NCBI GenBank assembly: GCA_964459325.1
Contig: CAYWKU010000003.1
Location: 62,001-126,000, forward strand
Length of the DNA stretch: 64,000 nt
Source of the DNA: CAYWKU01 sp964459325
GTDB lineage: Bacteria; RBG-13-61-14; CAYWKU01
Direction of reading: 5' to 3'
The position numbers were made by a program, and so were the translations under genes. This document shows positions 42,869 through 50,381 of this stretch, piece by piece. The notes under the pieces were generated by a model, which saw only the letters and a list, made by a program, of their open reading frames with translations, made no database searches and was not told the DNA's origin. Numbering within the stretch: position 1 is the stretch's first letter; every line of letters begins with the position of its first letter.

Positions 42869-42976
42869 GGGTGGCACGGACGTTATACGTCCGTGTCCCG
42901 AAGGGACAAGAAAAGTGTCCCGGGATAATGTTTCCTGTTGCTATCGCAACCCCGACGTGTAACGTCGGGGCCACCC
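42869..42976. repeat. Repeat family C, copy 2
   Basis: A 108-bp element with ends GGGTGGC and GCCACCC. It contains four hairpins in order: CGGACG-TTATA-CGTCCG, GTCCC-GAA-GGGAC, GTTGC-TATC-GCAAC and CCCGACG-TGTAA-CGTCGGG. It interrupts the PQQ-repeat gene fragment. Confidence 0.65.
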
Positions 42977-43158
42977 CTCATAACGGGCACAGCAAGCAGC
43001 GCCCACATGGTTGAATATAATTTGCAAGACCATGAAATGCGTCGAATTTGAGGAATGATAGCCGAATATCACGCAATGCCCTTTCCTGAATTCAAACTTG
43101 CGGCCTTGGTGCGGTTATGATAAGTTGAGCCTTAATAAAGAGGTGTGGGAGGGTAATC

Positions 43159-43344
43159 ATGGAAGAAGCTCCGTTCAGGGTAAAGCCGGAGGATTTGCAC
43201 CATGTAGTCCGGGAAATTTTCATCAAAGAAAACCTGCCCGAAAAAGACGCAACCACGGTGGCCGATGCGTTGCTCGCCGCCGACATCCGGGGTATCGAAT
43301 CCCAGGCTGAAAGCCACGGCGTACCATTGCCATGGGCCGAGTAA
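43159..43344 (+). pseudogene. N-terminal remnant of a malate/lactate dehydrogenase (Ldh2 family)
   Basis: A 61-codon reading frame with a good Shine-Dalgarno (GGGAGG). It encodes the typical Ldh2-family N-terminus (FRVKPEDLHHVVREIFIKE, DATTVADALLAADIRGIES) and then stops after HGVPLPWAE. The full enzyme has about 350 residues, so about 85 percent is missing. The following gene starts inside the remnant at 43332, so a deletion joined the two. Confidence 0.75.
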
Positions 43345-44585
43345 CCCCCCGCATATCGCTTGTCGTTGCCATATTCTTTTCCGCTCTCTTTATGTCGGGG
43401 GGCCGTTTACCTTCTTACGTAGATTCGGAGAGCGCGGAGCCGGTCAAAACCTTTTCGGGGGGTATAAAACAATACAGACTCTCCGACGGCTCCCGGCTGT
43501 TTAAATGGCCGGACGGTCGCTACCGGCACGAGCTCAAAGACGGCACCGTTATATACTTCTGGCCGGAAAGAAAAAATAAACTCAATCAAAACAACCACTT
43601 ATCCCTGCGCGGCGCCCGCAAAACCGTCCTTTCAAACGGCAACATCATCTGGGAATTCCCGGACGGCTCGGTCACCGAAAAGAAGGTTGACGGAAGCCTG
43701 TGGGAAAGCGTACCTGTGCGCCGGGATATAGTCGACCCCGAGGTGGTGAATATGTCCCCCTGGCCCCGTCATGTAAAACCCGGCGACAGGGTGGTGCTCT
43801 CCGGCAAGCTAAAAAGCGGCTTCAAAAAGCCTTGGGCCGTCGTGGCCCAACCCGATGGCGGGCTCGTAAGGCTGAGCACAGGCTCCTTCCGGCTTACGGA
43901 CTCCCGCTTCAGCCTCCCGGTCAGGATGACAGACGGCAAGGGCCGCTATCGGGTCGAAATAATAGCCGAAGGGCCGGGAGGAAACCGGGTGGCGGTGAAT
44001 GTGAGCATCTGGGCCGGAACCGAACCGCCTTCAGCTCAGGGGCCGGAGCTGTTCAGGACAATCAATCCCACCGAGCCGCTTCATCACCTGGAAAGCGATT
44101 TTTACCGCTTGATAAACCGGGCGCGGGGAAAAAGCGGATTGGCCCGTCTCGAATGGGACGCCGAAGCGGGCCAATTGGCCCGGCACAACTCCCGTGAGCT
44201 GGCACTGGAAAGAGACCTGCGCCACGTATCCCCCAAGTGGGGGGATTTGGCTTCAAGAGCGGTGAAGGTTTTCGGCTGGAACCGGGTCGCTCATGGCCTG
44301 CCTCGGGCGCCTCCGAAAAAGGGCGAGCCCAATTACATAGCCGATGCCCTGGTAAAAAGCCGCTCCCTGCCCGGAGCCTTTGCGGTTCTGATGGAAAGCC
44401 CGGCGCATAAGCTGGTGCTGATGAATCCCCACTGCACTCACGCCGGCGTGGGAATCAGCCGCATCGACGGGGGCGACGACCGGAACATAATCATTACCGT
44501 GGCAATCCTGCAACTCAACAGCCCAAAAAGAATCCGGCAATCAAAGGCCGGAAAAAAATCCTCTTCCGATTATCCCCTGCCCTGA
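43332..44585 (+). CDS. CAP-domain (SCP/PR1-like) exported protein
   Basis: A 417-aa protein with an N-terminal hydrophobic segment (ISLVVAIFFSALFMSGG). Residues about 40-135 contain DGS/DG repeats of the kind LSDGSRLFKWPDGRY and LSNGNIIWEFPDGS. A beta domain follows, and then a C-terminal CAP domain (LINRARGKSGLARLEWDAEAGQLARHNSRELA, with H/E-type residues and ESPAHKLVLMNPHCTHAGVGI). CAP proteins are extracellular and bind sterol, calcium or peptidoglycan-related partners. The start overlaps the dehydrogenase remnant and has no obvious Shine-Dalgarno, so expression may depend on translation of that remnant. Confidence 0.75.
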   Translation: MGRVTPRISLVVAIFFSALFMSGGRLPSYVDSESAEPVKTFSGGIKQYRLSDGSRLFKWPDGRYRHELKDGTVIYFWPERKNKLNQNNHLSLRGARKTVLSNGNIIWEFPDGSVTEKKVDGSLWESVPVRRDIVDPEVVNMSPWPRHVKPGDRVVLSGKLKSGFKKPWAVVAQPDGGLVRLSTGSFRLTDSRFSLPVRMTDGKGRYRVEIIAEGPGGNRVAVNVSIWAGTEPPSAQGPELFRTINPTEPLHHLESDFYRLINRARGKSGLARLEWDAEAGQLARHNSRELALERDLRHVSPKWGDLASRAVKVFGWNRVAHGLPRAPPKKGEPNYIADALVKSRSLPGAFAVLMESPAHKLVLMNPHCTHAGVGISRIDGGDDRNIIITVAILQLNSPKRIRQSKAGKKSSSDYPLP

Positions 44586-44642
44586 CACTACGGTGTAACC
44601 GGGATTCCCGCCTAATTATTTAAATATTCCCTGTAAGGGTAG

Positions 44643-44752
44643 CTCACCTTGACCGCAGGGGGGGGCGGGGGCGAAAAAAAGACCGGAGACCGGCTATCAC
44701 CTTTGAAGTGACGAGCATGTTTTCGGTAACCCCCGGGAGCGGTCAAGGTGAG
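44643..44752. repeat. Repeat family A, copy 3 (reverse orientation)
   Basis: Perfect 14-bp inverted ends CTCACCTTGACCGC (44643-44656) and GCGGTCAAGGTGAG (44739-44752). AACCCCCGGGA precedes the right arm, matching the left-end extension of copies 1 and 2 in reverse. The third position of the arms differs from copy 1 on both sides in a complementary way. Confidence 0.75.
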
Positions 44753-44854
44753 AAACAAGCCGGTCCCATTATCCGGGAATTCTGGTCGGCGTAATGCCGG
44801 CTGATGTGATGTCCAATATTGACACCGGAACGCTTTTAGCTCATTTTATTGCCA

Positions 44855-45778
44855 ATGAACGAAAAAGGCACATTCGAGAAGCTCCGGGTTAAGACTCAAA
44901 AGCTTCTCAATTTCAACTATGTCCGCCACGAAAGATACCCCGAGCTCGACCTGGAGCTGAAAGAAGAGGATTTTCTTTACGAACTGGCCAAGGTCAACCC
45001 CACCAACCTGTTCCTGGGAAGGCTCAGCAAGGACGAAGTGGAAAAGATACTCGCCGATTCCGGTTTGTGGAAGTTGCTGGAGCAGCGGGGATTTAAAAAT
45101 CCCATCCTGAAAATCGACGCCTCGAACGTGCTGGAGCACAGGGTCATCGTGTACGATTCGCGCGAGCATCCCGGCAGGCTGCTTATCGAAGTAAGGTTGC
45201 GCGAAGGGGTGTTTCACCCGAAAAAATGCTTCGTCGAAGGCTTCGGGGACCTTACCGACATTCCCATGATACTGATAGACTGGCTCACCCTCCAGGACCC
45301 GACGCGGGATTTTACCGAAGACAGGCCCCGGCTGGTGCATCAGCGCAAACCCGGACTGGGCATTTTTTACGACTTCACCGGACTGGTGGACACCCTGGCC
45401 GAGACCGCCGGCAAGGAAGCGGTAATGGACATCCCCGAACATTACCACGGCGCCCTGTTCTACTCGCGCCTGTTCAAATTCTGGGACCCGAGCATGGAAG
45501 GCAAACTGAAAGCCATGAAGCGGGATTTCAAAAGCCGGCCTCTATGGAAAGTATCCTGGGCCGTTTTTCTGGACTGCCTTATTAACGAAACCACCGGCGA
45601 AACGGAAAAATGGCAGCCGGGGGAGCAAATCAAGCCGGTGAGCAAGAGGCTGAAAAAGTATTTCGACCACCCCGATTATAAAAAACAGGTTGAAGAAGCA
45701 TACGAAAGAAACCGCTTCTCACTGAACGAGGGGAAGCTCGAAAAGGCGATGGCCGAATACGCCGACGAAATAGCCTGA
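44855..45778 (+). CDS. Conserved-looking hypothetical cytoplasmic protein
   Basis: A 307-aa soluble protein started at the ATG at 44855 (a TTG at 44849 is in frame). It has no signal peptide or membrane segment and is rich in Glu/Lys and aromatic residues. Features such as FLYELAKVNPTNLFLGRLS, YDSREHPGRLLIEVRLREG and VHQRKPGLGIFYDFTGLVDTL look like a well-packed globular domain. I do not recognise the family. A terminator follows at 45787, so it is probably monocistronic. Confidence 0.6.
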   Translation: MNEKGTFEKLRVKTQKLLNFNYVRHERYPELDLELKEEDFLYELAKVNPTNLFLGRLSKDEVEKILADSGLWKLLEQRGFKNPILKIDASNVLEHRVIVYDSREHPGRLLIEVRLREGVFHPKKCFVEGFGDLTDIPMILIDWLTLQDPTRDFTEDRPRLVHQRKPGLGIFYDFTGLVDTLAETAGKEAVMDIPEHYHGALFYSRLFKFWDPSMEGKLKAMKRDFKSRPLWKVSWAVFLDCLINETTGETEKWQPGEQIKPVSKRLKKYFDHPDYKKQVEEAYERNRFSLNEGKLEKAMAEYADEIA

Positions 45779-45786
45779 TTAAAAAA

Positions 45787-45814
45787 CCGCCCCCCGGCGA
45801 TTTCCGAGGGGCGG
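45787..45814 (+). terminator. Terminator after the 44855 gene
   Basis: CCGCCCC (45787-45793) and GGGGCGG (45808-45814) with further inner pairing, followed by CCCTTAATTTT; preceded by AAAAAA, so it can also serve the convergent gene at 45851. Confidence 0.65.
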
Positions 45815-45850
45815 CCCTTAATTTTCCAAGCGGAATAATCTGTATAATAT

Positions 45851-46111
45851 TCAAGTAGCTGAAATCTCTATGTAAGCTTTGTATCCCAGCTTTTTGAGAA
45901 TGTCTTCACAGTCCTCCCAGGTCAACCCGAATGCCCGGACATCGGCCAGCCCTATTCTCGCCACCGCGTCGCGGGTTTCCCGGAAGTGCTCCGGGTCAAA
46001 CTCGCCCTCCATCATCGCGCACTCCGCCCAATCAACCAACTCCGAAAGCCGGATTTCATGGCGCAGGTAAGCGCTGAGCTTCTCAGCCACCGTCTCCCTC
46101 GTGATACTCAT
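45851..46111 (-). CDS. Small hypothetical protein
   Basis: An 86-aa acidic protein beginning MSITRETVAEKLSAYLRHEI, with LSELVDWAECAMMEG and VARIGLADVRAFGLTWEDCEDILKKLGY. Mostly helical by composition. The pattern resembles small uncharacterised proteins found in many bacteria, sometimes next to toxin-like partners, but no partner gene is adjacent. Function unknown. Confidence 0.6.
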   Translation of the reverse strand: MSITRETVAEKLSAYLRHEIRLSELVDWAECAMMEGEFDPEHFRETRDAVARIGLADVRAFGLTWEDCEDILKKLGYKAYIEISAT

Positions 46112-46317
46112 TTGTCATCCCCAACTTTCTGATGGCCCTTATCAATCGGGTATTTTTCGTGAATTTCCAATAAATCAATTCAATTGTCGCGTATTGACAA
46201 TCGAAAGAAAACATATAAACCTGGACAGTTAACTAAACTGGATAAGTGTGTTTAAAGACACCGGAAGTGCCCGACAAATCAACTCCATATAACCCGGAAA
46301 TCATCTCAATCGCCCTA

Positions 46318-46467
46318 ACAGGGTGTTGAAAAAGTCAGAAACGTAACGCCGCCATCCCTGGCGGCACTTGTAAGTAGCTGATTTTATTAAGGCGCCTTTT
46401 GCCGGCAAGCCATGCGGCCTGAGAAGGATGCCAGCGTTACGAAAAATAGCATTTTTCAACACCCTGC
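46318..46467. mobile_element. Family B MITE-like element, long form (reverse of 26631-26780)
   Basis: A 150-bp element with TA on both sides (46316-46317, 46468-46469) and the same 16-bp terminal inverted repeats as the 26.6-kb copy. The interior is nearly identical in reverse orientation, so both are recent copies. Confidence 0.75.
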
Positions 46468-46563
46468 TAAAACTAAAACTCACATTCGCAAAAAGCTAAA
46501 TTACCCCCAAAATCCTTCCCTAAAAAGCATCACCAAATCATTAAGCGGGAATCTTGGGCAAAT

Positions 46564-47877
46564 TCACCTCCTCAACATAACATGCGGATACAGGATAAAA
46601 GCGACAAAATACACCAGAAGAGGGGCAATAAAAACCGGACTCCAGGGCATTCGGAAGACGTTGAAGTCGGCAAGCATACTCTTGTTCAAACCCATGGCCT
46701 GCACCAGCCCGGGCAGGTTCTTCAGCACCAGCGGCAGGGTTGCCCACGCCCACAGTAGTATCGCTCCCGCCGTGGCCGTTGCCGCGCCCGCTTTTACCGG
46801 CCACGCGGGGGCGGGCGCCCGGCTTGCCACAAATGCCAGCAGGGGAAAAACGAAGATGTGATTGTAAATATGGGCCGCCGGCAACACCAGCAATCCCACG
46901 GCCATGCCCGCTGCGAACAGGGCGCCGAGGTCGCGATGGCCGAAATCCACCGGCCTGCGCCACGAAATGAAAAACATGAACACAATAACGCCCTTCAGAA
47001 CCCGGGACGCAAATCGGTTGTTTATCCAGAAATCAACGATACTTACGGAGCCGAAGGAGTGGTGGGCGTAAAGCACCAGGGCGCTTAGCCATTCCGAGGG
47101 CCAGGAGGGGTAAAAAATGCAACTAAAACCCGTCATGGCCAGCGAGCTTATCCAGAAGGAACCCAGCGCCGTTTTGTGCGTCTTCCAGTCCCTGAGCAGC
47201 CACAAGTGCAGGCCCAGTACTATAAAAAGAGCAAACTGAGGCTTTGTCGCAGCAAGGGCGAGGAAAATGCCCGCCGGTATATGATTGCCCTTTTTCAGAA
47301 AGTAATAAGCCGCCGTAATCCCTCCGAAAGCGATTATGGTAGGTTGCCTCAGAAGCACAGTGGATATGGCGGGGTGCAGAGCCAATCCTGCGGCCGCAAA
47401 AAGCAAACTCCATGGCCCTGCCGATTCCAACCCGGCCCATTGCGACCATTTAATGTAACCCCATGCCAGCACCGCAACGCACAAAAGGCCGAAAAGGCCC
47501 AGGGCCACCGGATACGGCATGAAAATAAAGGGCAAAAGCGGAACGGCTACCGTCGCCGGGTAAGCGAAACCCATCGGGTCGCGGAGAACTCCGTCATCCG
47601 GGTCGAAATCCCCGTAAAACGCTCTCTGGTTTTCCAGGTTTATTCTTTCGGAGTACGGATTGGTTCCGTGAAAAATCATTTCCCTGCCACCGTGCCAGCG
47701 GGGGTACAGGTCGGAAAACGCGCCGGTATTTGTTTTCGAAGGGTCTTGTGGCGAAAAATGTGTCTTTCCCAATGAGCGCAGGGAGAGGCCGAGGTTAATA
47801 GCTATGACGATTATCAGTATAAACCACGATATTATCTTAATCGCCCGGCCATATTTTTGTGGTACGGATAAACCCAT
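46564..47877 (-). CDS. GT87-like polytopic membrane glycosyltransferase (DUF2029)
   Basis: A 437-aa inner-membrane protein started at the ATG at 47877. It has about ten hydrophobic segments. The first periplasmic loop carries the family hallmark SDLYPRWHGGREMIFHGTNPY, with the conserved acidic residue of polyprenol-phosphate-dependent mannosyltransferases. Later YPATVAVPLLPFIFMPYP and AATKPQFALFIVLGLHLWLL fit GT87 proteins. The donor and acceptor are unknown. It stands alone between a MITE and a dehydrogenase gene read the other way. Confidence 0.75.
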   Translation of the reverse strand: MGLSVPQKYGRAIKIISWFILIIVIAINLGLSLRSLGKTHFSPQDPSKTNTGAFSDLYPRWHGGREMIFHGTNPYSERINLENQRAFYGDFDPDDGVLRDPMGFAYPATVAVPLLPFIFMPYPVALGLFGLLCVAVLAWGYIKWSQWAGLESAGPWSLLFAAAGLALHPAISTVLLRQPTIIAFGGITAAYYFLKKGNHIPAGIFLALAATKPQFALFIVLGLHLWLLRDWKTHKTALGSFWISSLAMTGFSCIFYPSWPSEWLSALVLYAHHSFGSVSIVDFWINNRFASRVLKGVIVFMFFISWRRPVDFGHRDLGALFAAGMAVGLLVLPAAHIYNHIFVFPLLAFVASRAPAPAWPVKAGAATATAGAILLWAWATLPLVLKNLPGLVQAMGLNKSMLADFNVFRMPWSPVFIAPLLVYFVAFILYPHVMLRR

Positions 47878-48106
47878 GACTGAAAAATCCCGATGACCGG
47901 CACAATATAACACCCCACGTGCCCGCCGCAAACCCGAATGTGCAAGCGGCGGATTTCGCGTGCCTCGGTCAACGCCTGAAAAGAAGTGAAAAAATTTCCT
48001 CCGGTCGAAGTGTGGGGGCGACTAAGTTCATATCTGTGAGAGTTTTTTGATTTCCATCGCGGCATGAGGATTTTTACATGTTGATAACACGTCGGCAATC
48101 TGCTAG

Positions 48107-48125
48107 GTTTTAAACCAGTTAAAAC
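48107..48125. promoter_or_regulatory. Palindrome upstream of the dehydrogenase/aldolase operon
   Basis: GTTTTAA-ACCAG-TTAAAAC, with perfect 7-bp arms, 52 bp before the start codon at 48177. It could be an operator for an unlinked regulator; AT-rich context makes chance possible. Confidence 0.35.
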
Positions 48126-48176
48126 GATTGTATTGTTGTGGTTATTGTTGAAATCAGACGAAAAATAAACGGTTAA

Positions 48177-49208
48177 ATGCGGGTTGCAATGTACTACAAT
48201 AACCGGGACGTCCGGTTGGAAGAAATGCCGATGCCGATAATCGGCCCGGGGGAGTTGTTGGTGAAAATCCACTCCAGCGGTATCTGCGGAAGCGACGTCA
48301 TGGAATGGTACCGTATTCACAAGGCCCCCCTGGTGTTGGGCCACGAAATATCCGGTAGGGTGGAAAAGGTCGGCGAAGGGGCGGTATCCTTCAGGGAAGG
48401 GGACAGGGTTTGCGCTACCCATCACGTCCCGTGCTTCAATTGCCATTACTGCCATACGGGCCATGAAACCGCTTGCGAAACACTACTGTCCGGCACCCAT
48501 TTCGACCCCGGCGGATTTTGCGAATACGTGCGCCTTCCCGCGATTAACGTGGACCACGGCACGTGGGAGATTCCGGAGGAGGTGGATTTCGACGACGCCA
48601 CCTTCGTCGAGCCGCTGGGTTGCGTGCTTCGAGGGCAGCGCATCGCCGACATCCGCCCCGGCCAGAGCGTCCTGGTGCTGGGCAGCGGCATCTCCGGCCT
48701 GTTGCACGTGCACCTGGCACGGGCCCTTGGGGCCGGTACGGTGGTGGCCACCGATTTGAGCGAATTCCGGCTGGATGCGGCCAGGAGGTTCGGGGCCGAC
48801 CACGTGCTGCACGCCGGGCAGGATGTGCCGGCGGTTTTCAAAGAGCTTAACGGCGGCATGGGCGCGGACGTTATAATAGTGTGCACCGGGGCCACAAAGG
48901 CCATCGAGCAGGCGATGAATACCGTCGAGCGGGGCGGGACGGTGCTGTTCTTCGCTCCCACCATGGGAAATGACACAGTGCCCTTGTCTATTAATGACGT
49001 GTTCTGGAGAAGGGACGTAACCTTCACCACCACCTACGCCGCCTCACCCGCCGATTGCGCCGGGGCCCTCGAACTTATCCGCTCGGAAAGGGTCAACGTG
49101 AAGGACATGATTACTCACCGGTTCGCCTTGGAGGATACCGAGGAAGGTTTCAAACTGGTGAGCGAAGGGGATGAATCCATAAAGGTTATTATCAATCCGC
49201 AGCAATAA
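48177..49208 (+). CDS. Zinc-dependent alcohol/polyol dehydrogenase (MDR family)
   Basis: A 343-aa medium-chain dehydrogenase. The catalytic zinc ligands are in GICGSDVMEWY and GHEISGRVEKVG. The structural-zinc loop CFNCHYCHTGHETAC has four cysteines, and the NAD motif is VLGSGISGLLHVHLA. It would oxidise a sugar alcohol or hydroxyketone. It is directly upstream (24 bp) of an LsrF-like aldolase, so the pair probably works on one phosphorylated or keto-sugar pathway. The Shine-Dalgarno is weak. Confidence 0.85.
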   Translation: MRVAMYYNNRDVRLEEMPMPIIGPGELLVKIHSSGICGSDVMEWYRIHKAPLVLGHEISGRVEKVGEGAVSFREGDRVCATHHVPCFNCHYCHTGHETACETLLSGTHFDPGGFCEYVRLPAINVDHGTWEIPEEVDFDDATFVEPLGCVLRGQRIADIRPGQSVLVLGSGISGLLHVHLARALGAGTVVATDLSEFRLDAARRFGADHVLHAGQDVPAVFKELNGGMGADVIIVCTGATKAIEQAMNTVERGGTVLFFAPTMGNDTVPLSINDVFWRRDVTFTTTYAASPADCAGALELIRSERVNVKDMITHRFALEDTEEGFKLVSEGDESIKVIINPQQ

Positions 49209-49232
49209 TCGTTAAACCAAGGAGGTTTGAAA

Positions 49233-50120
49233 ATGCCGGAAGCTGACAAAGAGGGGAAAACTTACTATACCGATGTGCCACAGGAATGCGAGGGATTTTT
49301 CCTCAAAGGCTCCAACTCGCTGGACTGGGGCATGAAAAACCGCCTGTCTCATATCTTCAACCCGGATTCCGGCCGCACAGTGATGCTGGCAGTCGACCAC
49401 GGCTACTTCCAGGGGCCCACCACCGGCCTGGAGCGCATCGACATCAACATCGTGCCGCTGATGAAATACGCCGACACCATCATGCTCACCCGGGGGATAC
49501 TGCGCACGCTCGTGCCGCCTTCATATCGGGGAGGAGTGGTGCTTCGAGCCAGCGGCGGCCCCAGCGTGCTCAAGGAGCTTTCCAACGAGCAAATCGCGCT
49601 GGACATGGAGGATGCCATAAGGCTGAACGCTTCGGCTCTGGCTGTGCAGGTGTTTATCGGCGGCGAGTTCGAAACCCAGTCGGTGAACAACATGACCCGC
49701 CTGGTGGACATGGGCAACCGCTACGGCATCCCAATACTGGCGGTCACCGCCGTGGGCAAAGACATGGCCCGCGATGCGCGTTACTTCCGGCTGGCCTGCC
49801 GCATCTGCGCCGAGCTGGGCGCGCATTACATCAAGACTTACTACATAGAGGAAGACTTCGATACCGTGGCGTGTTGCACCCCCGTGCCGCTGGTAATGGC
49901 CGGGGGAAAGAAGATACCCGAGCTCGATGCGCTGAAGATGGCATATAACGCCGTGAGTGAAGGGGCGTCAGGGGTGGACATGGGCCGGAATATCTTCCAG
50001 TCGGAAGCCCCCGAGGCCATGATTCAGGCGGTGAGGAGTGTCGTGCACGAGTTGACGCCGCCCGAGCCGGCCTATGAAATGTTCCAGGACATGAAAAACG
50101 AAGCCGCCGTCAAAAAGTAA
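49233..50120 (+). CDS. LsrF/DhnA-type class I aldolase (thiolase-like)
   Basis: A 295-aa enzyme started at the ATG at 49233 (AAGGAGG Shine-Dalgarno). It aligns along its length with E. coli LsrF: LDWGMKNRLSHIFNP, VDHGYFQGPTTGLERIDINI, ILRASG-type segment, TAVGKDMARDARYF, HYIKTYY with the Schiff-base lysine, AGGKKIPELDAL and GASGVDMGRNIFQSEAP. LsrF acts on phospho-AI-2 breakdown products. No lsrACDBGRK genes are here and the partner is a zinc dehydrogenase, so another aldol/thiolase reaction on a C5-C7 keto compound is more likely. Confidence 0.88.
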   Translation: MPEADKEGKTYYTDVPQECEGFFLKGSNSLDWGMKNRLSHIFNPDSGRTVMLAVDHGYFQGPTTGLERIDINIVPLMKYADTIMLTRGILRTLVPPSYRGGVVLRASGGPSVLKELSNEQIALDMEDAIRLNASALAVQVFIGGEFETQSVNNMTRLVDMGNRYGIPILAVTAVGKDMARDARYFRLACRICAELGAHYIKTYYIEEDFDTVACCTPVPLVMAGGKKIPELDALKMAYNAVSEGASGVDMGRNIFQSEAPEAMIQAVRSVVHELTPPEPAYEMFQDMKNEAAVKK

Positions 50121-50248
50121 AAGCCTTTCATGAAATAACAATCCCCGGGTGGATGGGTAATCCATGCCGCCCGGGGATTTTATATTTTCAGCCCGTGCCC
50201 TTGTCTGCGCCGGAAGGCGAATCGGCTCTATGAGCCGGACTTTCCATA

Positions 50249-50375
50249 GCAGGGTGTTGAAAAATGCTATTTTTCGTAATGCCCGTCCGGGCAAAAGGCA
50301 CCTTAATAAAATCAGCTACTTACAAGTGCCGCCAAGGATGGCGGCGTTACGTTTCTGACTTTTTCAACACCCTGA
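50249..50375. mobile_element. Family B MITE-like element, short form
   Basis: A 127-bp element flanked by TA (50247-50248, 50376-50377) with the CAGGGTGTTGAAAAA terminal repeats. The interior lacks the 23-bp segment present in the long forms and instead has GCCCGTCCGGGCAAAAGG. Confidence 0.75.
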
Positions 50376-50381
50376 TAGGGC

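Noticed and set aside
46301..46483. Open frames inside the MITE-like elements (also at 26636 and 60159)
   Set aside because: The same short peptide appears in every copy because the repeat is conserved, not because it is coding; it spans both inverted ends.
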